Shown one piece after another: positions 8,590 through 16,615 of a stretch of 64,000 nt of DNA; the first letter of the stretch is position 1, and each line of letters begins with the position of its first letter. The notes under the pieces were generated by a model that had not been told where the DNA came from, did no database searches, and saw nothing but the letters and a program-made list of their open reading frames with translations. Source of the DNA: JBAZOY01 sp041648505 (GTDB lineage Bacteria; Desulfobacterota; Syntrophia; Syntrophales; CG2-30-49-12); NCBI GenBank assembly GCA_041648505.1, contig JBAZOY010000003.1, positions 1 to 64,000 on the forward strand. The letters run 5' to 3'. The translations under genes and the position numbers were made by a program.

Positions 8590-9330
8590 ATGATGTCGTA
8601 TAAGAGATACAATTTCGGTTTTTTATTTTTACTGGCCTTTATACTAACACTTACAGGATGCGCCAGTTACGAGAGAAAGGTTGTGCCTTTTAAGCTGCCG
8701 TCAGCTAACCCCAATGCCGCAGAGGTTGCAGGCGGGGTCATAGCGGCCAAAGCGTATGATAACGTGAAAGAGGCAAAGTCAGCTTTTGGATTCGATATAA
8801 GAGATGCCGGAATTTTGCCGGTTCAGATAACATTTGATAACAGCAATGGACATTCACTTGAAATCATCTCCAAGCAAACCTTCTTAGTGGATATAGAAGA
8901 TAATCTCTGGCCAATCATTGATGCAAATCTGGCCTATGATCGAATACAAAAGAAAACAGAACTCGGTAAAATTGCCCCCGAAGGAGCGAAGGCGGGTCTC
9001 CTTGCCGGTACGGCGGGGGCGATTGTCGGTGCCGCAATTGGAATTGTATCGGGACATAATGTTGGCGATGCGGCGATGAAAGGAGCTGCTATAGGTGCCG
9101 CGGCCGGCATTCTCACAGGAGGCGCTAAGGGGCTAACCGACGAAGATGCAAAAAGTCAGATAAGAGAAGACCTGCAAACAAGAGCATTAGAAAATCGGGC
9201 AATAAGACCAGGGGAAATCTCTCACGGCTTTATCTTTTTCCCGGGTGAGTCGAAGAATGCCAAAGAGCTGCGATTGCAGGTCAAGGACACGGAAACCGGG
9301 CAAATATATTCGCTTATTATGAAGTTTTAA
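8590..9330 (+). CDS. Glycine-zipper lipoprotein
   Basis: The start is placed at ATG 8590 (ATGATG) because AGGAGGTGGAG lies just upstream; an upstream in-frame start at 8509 has none. Product about 246 residues. A lipoprotein signal peptide ends in the lipobox LTLTGC, so the mature N-terminal Cys is lipidated. Residues about 125-190 contain alternating glycine/alanine stretches (GLLAGTAGAIVGAAIGIVSG, GAAIGAAAGILTGG) forming glycine-zipper membrane segments. The C-terminal part (ISHGFIFFPGE) resembles surface lipoproteins of unknown role. Predicted envelope location, perhaps inner face of the outer membrane; function unknown. Confidence 0.75.
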   Translation: MMSYKRYNFGFLFLLAFILTLTGCASYERKVVPFKLPSANPNAAEVAGGVIAAKAYDNVKEAKSAFGFDIRDAGILPVQITFDNSNGHSLEIISKQTFLVDIEDNLWPIIDANLAYDRIQKKTELGKIAPEGAKAGLLAGTAGAIVGAAIGIVSGHNVGDAAMKGAAIGAAAGILTGGAKGLTDEDAKSQIREDLQTRALENRAIRPGEISHGFIFFPGESKNAKELRLQVKDTETGQIYSLIMKF

Positions 9331-9390
9331 GACAAATCTAAATGGGCTAACTTTTTGTATTGTTTGCCCTGAGGGAAGGGAATTGCTTGT

Positions 9391-9990
9391 TTGAGCCCAC
9401 TCAAAACGAATTTATATCTGGATAACATAGATTTAAAGCGCTATTGTCTGAAAAACACGACGACACCGCCGGAAGAGGCAGAAGATCAAACATGCCTGGA
9501 TGACTGCCCGTTTTTGACTTCCCGGCAGATACAGGCCTGTAAGTTGGCAATAGGTGCCCGAACTTATCTCCCTTCGGGACCGCCAATTATTGTTCCCCAA
9601 CCCATCGAATCTGACCTGATTCCTCTAAATGAACCGGACAAAAATTCTATGGTAATTGTCAGCGGTAACAGCAGAGTTACCTTTGAGGTGTTGACTGCTG
9701 TCTGGTCTCAGGGATTCACACCTGCCTACTTGTTACTGATAGATTGTCTGGGACACACGGTGGACATGGCCATGGTCTTCGGTGAGTTCACCCCGCAGCG
9801 GCTCAAGCGGGCATTGGAAAAAACCGGCATCGAGCGGAAACTGGCCCATCGCCGTATGATTGTACCAGGTCTTGCTTCTATACTCGCAGTAGACTTTGCT
9901 AAAACTACCGGTTGGGAAGTAGTGGTTGGTCCGGTTTGTGCTGCTGAGCTCCCTCTTTTTCTGGGAGATCGCTGGGTCTTTTCAGGTTAG
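9391..9990 (+). CDS. Stand-alone acetyl-CoA synthase corrinoid-subunit-like domain protein
   Basis: 199 residues from a TTG codon. The C-terminal 110 residues match the end of the CODH/ACS corrinoid iron-sulfur subunit (AcsC/CdhE): TPAYLLLIDCLGHTVDMAMV, then FTPQRLKRALEK, HRRMIVPGLASILA and GWEVVVGPVCAAELPLFL. The large N-terminal part of AcsC, which carries the TIM barrel and the classic four-cysteine [4Fe-4S] motif, is absent. The short N-terminal region holds cysteines (TCLDDCPF, IQACKL) that could bind metal. Known full-length proteins move methyl groups in the Wood-Ljungdahl pathway; this short version may be an accessory or methyltransferase partner. No other acs/cdh gene is in the window. 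Confidence 0.65.
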   Translation: MSPLKTNLYLDNIDLKRYCLKNTTTPPEEAEDQTCLDDCPFLTSRQIQACKLAIGARTYLPSGPPIIVPQPIESDLIPLNEPDKNSMVIVSGNSRVTFEVLTAVWSQGFTPAYLLLIDCLGHTVDMAMVFGEFTPQRLKRALEKTGIERKLAHRRMIVPGLASILAVDFAKTTGWEVVVGPVCAAELPLFLGDRWVFSG

Positions 9991-10184
9991 GAGGCGATCA
10001 ATATCCTGGAATAGTGCAGGTAATGAAGAATAATGTCGCCTTTCTTTCCTTGAGCCACAGGGCACCGTGATTATCGTGGTGGACTAGAGCTCCATAACGA
10101 TCACATCTAGACTGTGTATTTTCTTGACCCGCAAGGTTATTTCTCATATATTCCCCGCTACTAATTGTTTAATGGAGGTTTTTT

Positions 10185-10832
10185 ATGAAGATTATACTTC
10201 TGGGAGCACCAGGAGCCGGTAAAGGTACCGTAGCTAAGCTTCTTACGGAAATTGATGGTTCTGTACAGATTTCAACAGGTGATATTCTGCGCGCAGCCGT
10301 AAAAGAGGGTACGGAACTGGGCAAGCAGGCAAAAGGCTACATGGATAGAGGGGATCTTGTACCCGATGCTCTGATAATGCAGATTATGGAAGTCCGCCTG
10401 CAGGAGGAGGACTGTAAAAAAGGATTCATCCTGGACGGTTTTCCCCGCACTACTTTCCAGGCCGAGGAGTTAAAGAAACTGCTTGAGAGATTAAAGATTA
10501 ATCTCGACTTTGTTGCTAATTTAGAGGTGCCCAGAGAGGTAATTCTCGATCGCCTGACTACGCGTAGAACATGTTCTAATCCCCAGTGTCAGGAAATTTA
10601 TAATATTAAAAGTAATCCACCGACATCGGATGGTAAATGCAAAAAATGTAACTCTCACGTTATTCAGCGGGATGATGAGACTGAAGAGGCCATTAGCACG
10701 CGATTGGAGACATACACGCAAAAAACAGCTCCCCTGATCGGGTTTTATGAACAGGTAGGTCTTTTAAAGAACTTCGTATCCCTTAACAGTAAAGAAACAG
10801 CAGAAAAGATCGGAGAAGTGCTTGCCGCATGA
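10185..10832 (+). CDS. adk: Adenylate kinase
   Basis: A complete 215-residue adenylate kinase, catalysing ATP + AMP = 2 ADP in the cytoplasm. The P-loop GAPGAGKGT is at residues 7-15, the AMP-binding region follows (STGDILRAAVKEGTELG) and DGFPRT is present. The LID domain is of the zinc type with four cysteines (CSNPQCQEIY and CKKCNSH), bounded by R residues of RRTC and QRDDE. ATGGAGGTTTTTT gives a usual ribosome site before the ATG. A 195-base gap separates it from the gene upstream. It is followed after 42 bases by the helicase gene. Confidence 0.95.
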   Translation: MKIILLGAPGAGKGTVAKLLTEIDGSVQISTGDILRAAVKEGTELGKQAKGYMDRGDLVPDALIMQIMEVRLQEEDCKKGFILDGFPRTTFQAEELKKLLERLKINLDFVANLEVPREVILDRLTTRRTCSNPQCQEIYNIKSNPPTSDGKCKKCNSHVIQRDDETEEAISTRLETYTQKTAPLIGFYEQVGLLKNFVSLNSKETAEKIGEVLAA

Positions 10833-10874
10833 TTTATAACTGCCTCAAGAACTTTCAAGACCTGGCTATGTAGA

Positions 10875-12863
10875 ATGATAGATTACAGAAAAGAGCTTAA
10901 CCCTGAGCAGTTTCGGGTTGTCATGGAAGAGGGGGGACCCCTGCTTGTCATTGCCGGCGCCGGCAGTGGTAAGACCCGTGCCCTGACCTACCGTGTGGCA
11001 AGATTACTGGAGAAGGGTATAAAACCTGAGCGGATACTTCTGGCTACCTTTACAAATAAGGCCGCCCGCTCGATGCTTCTAAGAGTACAGAAGCTTCTCT
11101 CCTGTTCATCCGAGGCGGGCCTGGAAATAAACGGGCTGTGGGGCGGGACATTTCATCATATCGCACACCGCATTCTCAGGGTAAATGCTCCCCTGCTTGG
11201 TTACGGGAAGAATTTTTCCATTATTGACACTGAGGACGCAAGGCAATTGATCAATACCTGTTTATCTGAAGTAGGTTGCGATGCGAAAGATGACGATTTC
11301 CCGAAAGGACCCCTCCTGCAAGAGATCGTCAGTCTGTCTATAAATACTGAAGTTTCCCTGGAAGAGATTACGGAGAAAAGATTCCCCGGTTTTTTTTGTA
11401 ATATTGAGGGTATCAGAGCAGTGGCCTCCCGTTACATCCTACGGAAAATGAAATTGAATGTCATGGACTTTGATGACCTTCTCCTCAACTGGAAAAAACT
11501 ACTAACCGACTTTCCGGATGTTCTGATGGTGTATGCTAAAAAGTTTTCCCATATCCTTGTGGATGAATATCAGGATACAAACCTCATCCAGGCGGATATC
11601 GTGGATCTTCTCGCCTCACACCACAGAAACCTAATGGTGGTGGGTGACGATTCCCAGAGTATCTATTCCTTCAGGGGGGCAAATTTTGCCAATTTCATGA
11701 AATTTCCCGAAAGGTATCCCGATTGTAAAATATTCAAACTTGAGACCAATTATCGCAGTACGCCAGAGATCCTTCACATGGCCAACCTTAGCATCATTAA
11801 TAATGAAAAACAGTTTCAAAAAAAATTAAGGGCAGTGAGGGAGAATGGTATCAGACCGGTACTTGTACCGGCGAAAAACGTTTTCCAGCAGGCGGATTTT
11901 GTGGCTCAGCGAATCATTGAACTGACAAGGACAGGGGTTCCTCTTCACGAGATTGCCGTACTCTACCGGGCGCATTACCATTCCATGGAATTGCAGATGG
12001 AGATGGTCAGGCGTGGTATTCCCTTCGAGGTTCGCTCCGGCATTCGTTTTTTTGAACAAGCCCATATCAAGGATGTAACTTCATATATGAGGATCATCGC
12101 CAATCCTCTTGATGAACTGGCATGGAAAAGAATACTGAGACTTCACAGGAAGATAGGTAAGGTCAGGGCTGATAAAATCTGGAGATTTATCTCGGCACAA
12201 ACGGAACCCCTTACTGCCGTTACGACTGATGAGTTTATTAACAGTGTGACGAAAACGGCACTGCCCGGTCTTTTAGAATGCAGGGACACCATAAAAGCTA
12301 TCCTTGAAAAATCGCCGGATAAAATTCCGTCAGAAATTATTGATGTTTTGCTGAAGGGGAGCTACGGGGAATATCTTGGGGAAAGGTATACTGACGCGGC
12401 CTCACGTGAGGAGGACCTGCATCAGTTAGGAGAGTTTTCCGTAAAATTCAGTTCTCTGGAAGATTTTTTAAGTGAACTTGCTCTACTGACAAATACGGAT
12501 GAAGAAACCGAACCTGATCCGGAGGCAAGAAGCGATGATAAAATTGTCTTCACTACGATCCATCAGGCAAAAGGTCTCGAATGGACCATTGTTTTTATGA
12601 TCTGGTGTGCAGAGGGAATGATACCACTCGCACGCGCCCTGAAAGAACCTGATGGGGAAGAGGAAGAGAGAAGAATTTTCTATGTGGCAACGACCAGGGC
12701 AAAAGATCAACTGTATCTATGCTATCCCCTGTCCGATTACAGAAGAGGAATGGGCAGTATGGTTACGAATCCTTCCAGGTTTATCAGGGAATTGTCACCG
12801 TCACCACTGTCACGCAGCTCAAAAGATCGTCCTTACGATCAGTGGATTGTAGAAGAGGAATAA
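10875..12863 (+). CDS. UvrD/Rep/PcrA-family superfamily-1 DNA helicase
   Basis: 662 residues carrying the full set of SF1A helicase motifs: Walker A AGAGSGKTRALTYR (motif I), ATFTNKAA (Ia), VDEYQDTN (II), GDDSQSIYSFRGA (III), LETNYRS (IV), TIHQAKGLEW (V) and FYVATTRAKDQLYL (VI). It should unwind DNA 3'-5' using ATP in repair or replication restart. It is somewhat shorter than E. coli UvrD (720) and has no extra C-terminal domain. It sits behind adk and ends 36 bases before a convergent gene. Rep and PcrA cannot be separated from sequence alone. Confidence 0.92.
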   Translation: MIDYRKELNPEQFRVVMEEGGPLLVIAGAGSGKTRALTYRVARLLEKGIKPERILLATFTNKAARSMLLRVQKLLSCSSEAGLEINGLWGGTFHHIAHRILRVNAPLLGYGKNFSIIDTEDARQLINTCLSEVGCDAKDDDFPKGPLLQEIVSLSINTEVSLEEITEKRFPGFFCNIEGIRAVASRYILRKMKLNVMDFDDLLLNWKKLLTDFPDVLMVYAKKFSHILVDEYQDTNLIQADIVDLLASHHRNLMVVGDDSQSIYSFRGANFANFMKFPERYPDCKIFKLETNYRSTPEILHMANLSIINNEKQFQKKLRAVRENGIRPVLVPAKNVFQQADFVAQRIIELTRTGVPLHEIAVLYRAHYHSMELQMEMVRRGIPFEVRSGIRFFEQAHIKDVTSYMRIIANPLDELAWKRILRLHRKIGKVRADKIWRFISAQTEPLTAVTTDEFINSVTKTALPGLLECRDTIKAILEKSPDKIPSEIIDVLLKGSYGEYLGERYTDAASREEDLHQLGEFSVKFSSLEDFLSELALLTNTDEETEPDPEARSDDKIVFTTIHQAKGLEWTIVFMIWCAEGMIPLARALKEPDGEEEERRIFYVATTRAKDQLYLCYPLSDYRRGMGSMVTNPSRFIRELSPSPLSRSSKDRPYDQWIVEEE

Positions 12864-12898
12864 AAGCTTTTTACTGCGGGACTTTGTGAAAACTCCTG

Positions 12899-14788
12899 CT
12901 ACAACCACCGGTCAGATTTAGTTTTTGCCTCGTATTCCGCCTTTAAGGCGATCTGTGTTGCTTCGGCGACATGCTCAGCTCTCTTCACCCAGTCTTCAAA
13001 TTTAATATCCACACTAAATATACCGACTATTTCATCCCTGTCATCCACAATGGGAGCAGATACGGTAATACAGAGCGCCCCCGTCATCTTTGAGATGTAA
13101 AAATTGGTCGCGTGAATTTTTCCGGTCTGCAAGGGAATAATGAACCATTCCCTGTCTGACTGGTCTATTCCAACGCCATAATCTTTATATTTTGCTCTGT
13201 CGGCAATATTGGTAACATTTCGCGTGGTCTTCTTGCCATTCATATCCACAACATAGGCAAACTGGATTGAAGGGTTTTCCTCTATGAACTGCTGCATAAC
13301 TGGTTCCTGCAGCTCCGGGTCCATTGTTTTCATCATAGGGTGTTCAAGAACCTGCCTGACCATGGAAAAGGCTGTTTCTATCGCCTGGTATTTTATCTTT
13401 TCGAGATCGGACATGAAGAGATCAGGTATATATTTACGAACCCTCCTTTCCATTTCTTCGTGGGAGATACTAGTTGCTCTACCCGATGCATATTGCTCCA
13501 TAACCCATTTGTGAATTCTTGAGATACCAGGGTGCCTTTTGTCAATCGCCTTGTCCTCCGTAAGACCAAGATGTGAGTTAACCCAGTAGACAATGCCTGC
13601 CTTTCCTGATTTATCGGTAATCGTTGTCACAATAGGTCTCTTAAGTATCTTGGTTGTATCAAAAATATTGTATATCTCCTCATTCTTGGTTAGGCCATCG
13701 GCATGGATACCGGCCATTGTTGCATTAAATTCAGAACCGACGAAGGGGTAGTTGGAAGGAATTTTTACATCCATTTTCTTTTCAAGATAATTAGCAATAT
13801 CTGTGATGACGGTGGTATCGATACCGTAGTTTATCCCTTTAAGATTGATAAATTCTATGATAAGCCCCTCTAGGGATGGATTTCCCGTCCTTTCCCCTAA
13901 ACCCAGCAGCGTACCATTTGCCGCGCTGCAACCATAGAGCCAGGCCGTGGAAGCGTTGATCAGGGCTTTGTGGAAGTCGTTATGACCATGCCATTCAAGC
14001 AGGTAACCGGGTACTTCCCCGTCCTCGATGAAAGCCCTTACCAGTTTATCTACACTGCGGGGGAGGGAAGCGCCTGGATAGGTTACCCCATAACCAAGGG
14101 TATCGCATAATCTTATCTTGATGTCGATACCGCTCTCTTCTCGTAATTTCATGAGTTCAATGGCGAAGGGAATGCAGAATCCATATATATCTGCTCTTGT
14201 AATATCTTCAAAATGACATCTCGGAACAATATCCGCGTCAAGAATCGATTTTACAATACCCAGATAATCTTCAAAGGCTTGCTTTCTTGTCTTACCCAAC
14301 TTTAGAAAAATATGGTAATCCGAAACAGAGGTGAGGACACCGGTCTCTTTCAATCCTGCTTCTTTTACAAGTTTAATATCTTCCTTATTTGCCCTTATCC
14401 ATCCGGTGACTGCAGGATATGTCAGGCCCAGTTCAAGGCATTTTTCTACTGCTTCCCTGTCTTTGTCGCTGTAAAGAAAGAATTCCGATTGTCTGATTAC
14501 TCCATTTTCGCCACCGAGCTTGCTCATCATAGCGTATAGATCAACAATCTGTTGAACAGTATAGGGTGGCCTTGCCTGTTGGCCATCTCGAAAAGTTGTG
14601 TCTGTTATAAAAATCTCATCCGCCGGATTAATGGGAATGATCTTATGGTCAAAGTCAATTCTGCATACCTCATCATAGGGAAAGACATCTTTTTGGAGAT
14701 TCGGTTCATCTACATCTCTCAGTTCGAATTTCCAGAACGGGGAATGCTCATGATCCAGGACTTTTCTATTTTCATTCCATTTTGCCAT
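12899..14788 (-). CDS. Re-citrate synthase / homocitrate synthase-like enzyme with C-terminal Cache-like domain
   Basis: 629 residues. The first ~400 are an HMGL-type TIM barrel: DTTFRDGQQARPPYT at the active site, CDTLGYGVTYPG, the metal ligands WHGHNDFH, and NGTLLGLGERTGNPSLEGLI. This is the family of 2-isopropylmalate, homocitrate and the atypical Re-citrate synthases found in Clostridium kluyveri and syntrophic or sulfate-reducing Desulfobacterota; Re-citrate synthase is the best guess. It condenses acetyl-CoA with a 2-oxo acid. Unusually, residues ~500-610 are a sensor-like domain of the PDC/Cache type (SDREWFIIPLQTGKIHA, NFYISKMTGALCITVSAPIV, VGIFSVDI). There is no signal peptide or membrane helix, so this normally extracellular fold would be cytosolic and could bind an effector. 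It lies alone on the minus strand. Confidence 0.75.
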   Translation of the reverse strand: MAKWNENRKVLDHEHSPFWKFELRDVDEPNLQKDVFPYDEVCRIDFDHKIIPINPADEIFITDTTFRDGQQARPPYTVQQIVDLYAMMSKLGGENGVIRQSEFFLYSDKDREAVEKCLELGLTYPAVTGWIRANKEDIKLVKEAGLKETGVLTSVSDYHIFLKLGKTRKQAFEDYLGIVKSILDADIVPRCHFEDITRADIYGFCIPFAIELMKLREESGIDIKIRLCDTLGYGVTYPGASLPRSVDKLVRAFIEDGEVPGYLLEWHGHNDFHKALINASTAWLYGCSAANGTLLGLGERTGNPSLEGLIIEFINLKGINYGIDTTVITDIANYLEKKMDVKIPSNYPFVGSEFNATMAGIHADGLTKNEEIYNIFDTTKILKRPIVTTITDKSGKAGIVYWVNSHLGLTEDKAIDKRHPGISRIHKWVMEQYASGRATSISHEEMERRVRKYIPDLFMSDLEKIKYQAIETAFSMVRQVLEHPMMKTMDPELQEPVMQQFIEENPSIQFAYVVDMNGKKTTRNVTNIADRAKYKDYGVGIDQSDREWFIIPLQTGKIHATNFYISKMTGALCITVSAPIVDDRDEIVGIFSVDIKFEDWVKRAEHVAEATQIALKAEYEAKTKSDRWL

Positions 14789-14938
14789 AATTCTGTTTCT
14801 CCACAGAAGGTTTATAAAGCAAAAAAGATAATTTGATTACAGTGGCTTTAATATAAGCATACAGCACATATTATAACCATGTCTTATTACACCCTTCAAT
14901 TCTTAGTCTTCAACAAATATCATAACTGAAGGAGACTC

Positions 14939-15025
14939 TTGAAACTGGACAAGGAAGATATTAAAAAGAGAGAGTCGCATATTATGACGAACCTACCGGT
15001 TTTCCGGAAGCATCTACATCGTTAA
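14939..15025 (+). CDS. Tiny 28-residue ORF with a good ribosome site, possibly a remnant
   Basis: GAAGGAGACTC precedes a TTG at 14939; the frame reads LKLDKEDIKKRESHIMTNLP and ends in TAA at 15025. The site is well formed and the peptide is not random-looking, but there is no family match. It could be the start of a gene cut off here. Confidence 0.25.
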   Translation: MKLDKEDIKKRESHIMTNLPVFRKHLHR

Positions 15026-15101
15026 CTTTTTATCAAACCAAAGAGTAAAATGTCAAGCCTTCAAATAACGAGGATTCTTGAATGCCTGGAGGTTTGATGG
15101 T

Positions 15102-15360
15102 TTATGATCTACTCCAAAATTGTGGGAGCATAAAATGGTCGTTGAGTTCCTTTAACTGGTGGACGATTTCACTCAGCTTTACTTTTCCGGTTGCAAGATA
15201 GAATCGAGATGTTATATATGCAACTTGGTCATCATAATCTCTTTCCCCTTGTTTTTGGGCTGAGTTAAATTTCAGCCGGAAAAAGAGACGAGATTTAACT
15301 ATGCAAACACTTTTGAACGATATTAATGGTTTAAGTATAAAGCTGGTAGTTGATGTGATG
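15102..15360 (-). pseudogene. C-terminal fragment of an unknown protein
   Basis: The minus strand reads, in one frame to a TAA at 15104-15102, RDYDDQVAYITSRFYLATGK, then VKLSEIVHQLKELNDHFML and a short tail. The codon pattern and peptide look genuine, but no start codon or ribosome site is seen upstream and the N-terminal part becomes implausible above about 15270. I do not recognise the family. The left boundary is firm; the right one is approximate. Confidence 0.35.
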
Positions 15361-15498
15361 ATTCTCCCGGATGAATATCTGTTATATTCTTGTTTATTCT
15401 GTCTCAGGCCTTAGCGTAGACAGTTAGAAAAGGCCGGAAATATCTCCGGCTCCGCGTCTCCGTGGGCTGGATCAGAGTTTATCACGTGTTACTTATAG

Positions 15499-15828
15499 AT
15501 GCTAGATGTATTGCACGGGATAGGATGTGAGGAAGTTCTCGAAATATTGAAAAGAGAACACAAATTTATAGAAGTGGTTATCCTGACTGGATACGGGTCA
15601 ATTGATTCTGCCGTTAGATGTACGAAGTCGGGTGTTTATAACTATCTTGAGAAACCATGCGAACTTGAAACGCTGCTGAATGTTTTGAGGAATGCCTATC
15701 AGAGACGAATTGAAAACAAGCTAAAATATAAGGACGAAAAATTAAAGGGGATTATAACCGGTGTCATGCCCGGTTCAGCCATCGAGATATTAAGAAAGCT
15801 CAAGGAGATGGATAGGGACCTGAAATAA
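15499..15828 (+). pseudogene. Truncated, frameshifted response-regulator receiver
   Basis: 109 codons covering the second half of a receiver domain: EEVLEILKREHKFIEVVILT, then GYGSIDSAVRCTKSGVYNYL and EKPCELETLLNVL. VVILTGYGS and EKPC supply the conserved Thr and Lys. The first half with the acidic pocket is missing, and the likely phosphoacceptor strand (HVLLIDARC, 15484-15510) is in another frame. It is therefore a relic, related to the intact receivers elsewhere in the window. It lies 27 bases before the CBS gene. Confidence 0.65.
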
Positions 15829-15855
15829 AGATCTTATCAATTGAGGAGGGGAAAG

Positions 15856-16383
15856 ATGGAAGAGAAACATGTGAAGGATATAATGATTCCGATAGAGGAT
15901 TATGCTGTCGTCTCCCAGGATGCAACAATCAAGGAGGCGATGAAGATTATGAAAGAGACCTCTGAAAAGCTTTCTCCTGGGAAGTATAAACATTTAGGAG
16001 TACTGGTCAAGGATCAAGAGGGAAAGATCATAGGAAAACTTACCCAGGCTGACATCTTGAGAGGTCTTGAACCGCAATATAAAGACATCGGTGGCTCATA
16101 TCTCTCCCCGCTGATCAGGGAGGAGATGGGCGATGCGATGGCCCACCTTCCGGACAGGACCTTCTTTGAACGATGCAGGGCACATAGCAATAAAAAGGTG
16201 CGGGCTTTCATGACCACCATAGCCCTGTCTGTAGATATAAGAGAAGACCTAAGTCACGCTGTCCACGTCATGCTGATCAGCGATCACAGAGGACTTCTGG
16301 TTGTGGAAGGGAAGAAACCTGTGGGTGTACTGAGATTAACCGACATATATCAGCTCGTGAAACAGACCATCCTGGAAGAATAG
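15856..16383 (+). CDS. Two-CBS-domain protein
   Basis: The start is ATG 15856, with GAGGAGGGGAAAG just upstream; the in-frame TTG at 15841 lies inside that site. 175 residues. Two CBS motifs, about residues 5-75 (VKDIMIPIEDYAVVSQDATI, LGVLVKDQEGKIIGKLTQAD) and 115-172 (VRAFMTTIALSVDIREDLSH, GLLVVEGKKPVGVLRLTDIY), should form an adenosyl-nucleotide-sensing pair, with an insertion between them. No enzyme is fused. Stand-alone CBS proteins usually regulate a partner; here the neighbours are signalling genes. The 232 bases after it hold at most a doubtful 33-codon frame at 16400-16501. Confidence 0.85.
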   Translation: MEEKHVKDIMIPIEDYAVVSQDATIKEAMKIMKETSEKLSPGKYKHLGVLVKDQEGKIIGKLTQADILRGLEPQYKDIGGSYLSPLIREEMGDAMAHLPDRTFFERCRAHSNKKVRAFMTTIALSVDIREDLSHAVHVMLISDHRGLLVVEGKKPVGVLRLTDIYQLVKQTILEE

Positions 16384-16615
16384 GGGGTTGAGATAATCCA
16401 TGATGATGATAAAACAGGTAACATTAAGTTTAGATGAAAGAGGATATTTTTTATTTTTTGAGATCGGGGGTTTCTTTTTCATCTACTTTCTCCCCCTCTA
16501 GAACAAAATTTCAATCCATTAGAAAATACCATAGGACTTATTAAGCTGTCATTTCAAGTAAGAAAAGATATTTACATCAAGGCGGCGAAGAAGGCAAAGA
16601 AGTTGTAAAAATGTT

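Larger units (their letters stand above)
14837..15498. other. Gene-poor stretch holding decayed gene remnants
   Basis: About 660 bases with no intact gene. Two protein-like pieces are seen and listed separately (14939-15025 plus, 15102-15360 minus). A short frame at about 15481-15526 reads HVLLIDARCIARDRM, probably the frameshifted front of the receiver remnant at 15499. No promoter was convincing. Confidence 0.45.

Noticed and set aside
9991..10184. Possible terminator or tRNA in the gap before adk
   Set aside because: Only weak GGCGA/TCGCC and CACC/GGTG pairings with long loops, no T-run and no tRNA cloverleaf.
15841..15841. TTG start for the CBS protein
   Set aside because: The codon is part of the ribosome site of the ATG at 15856.
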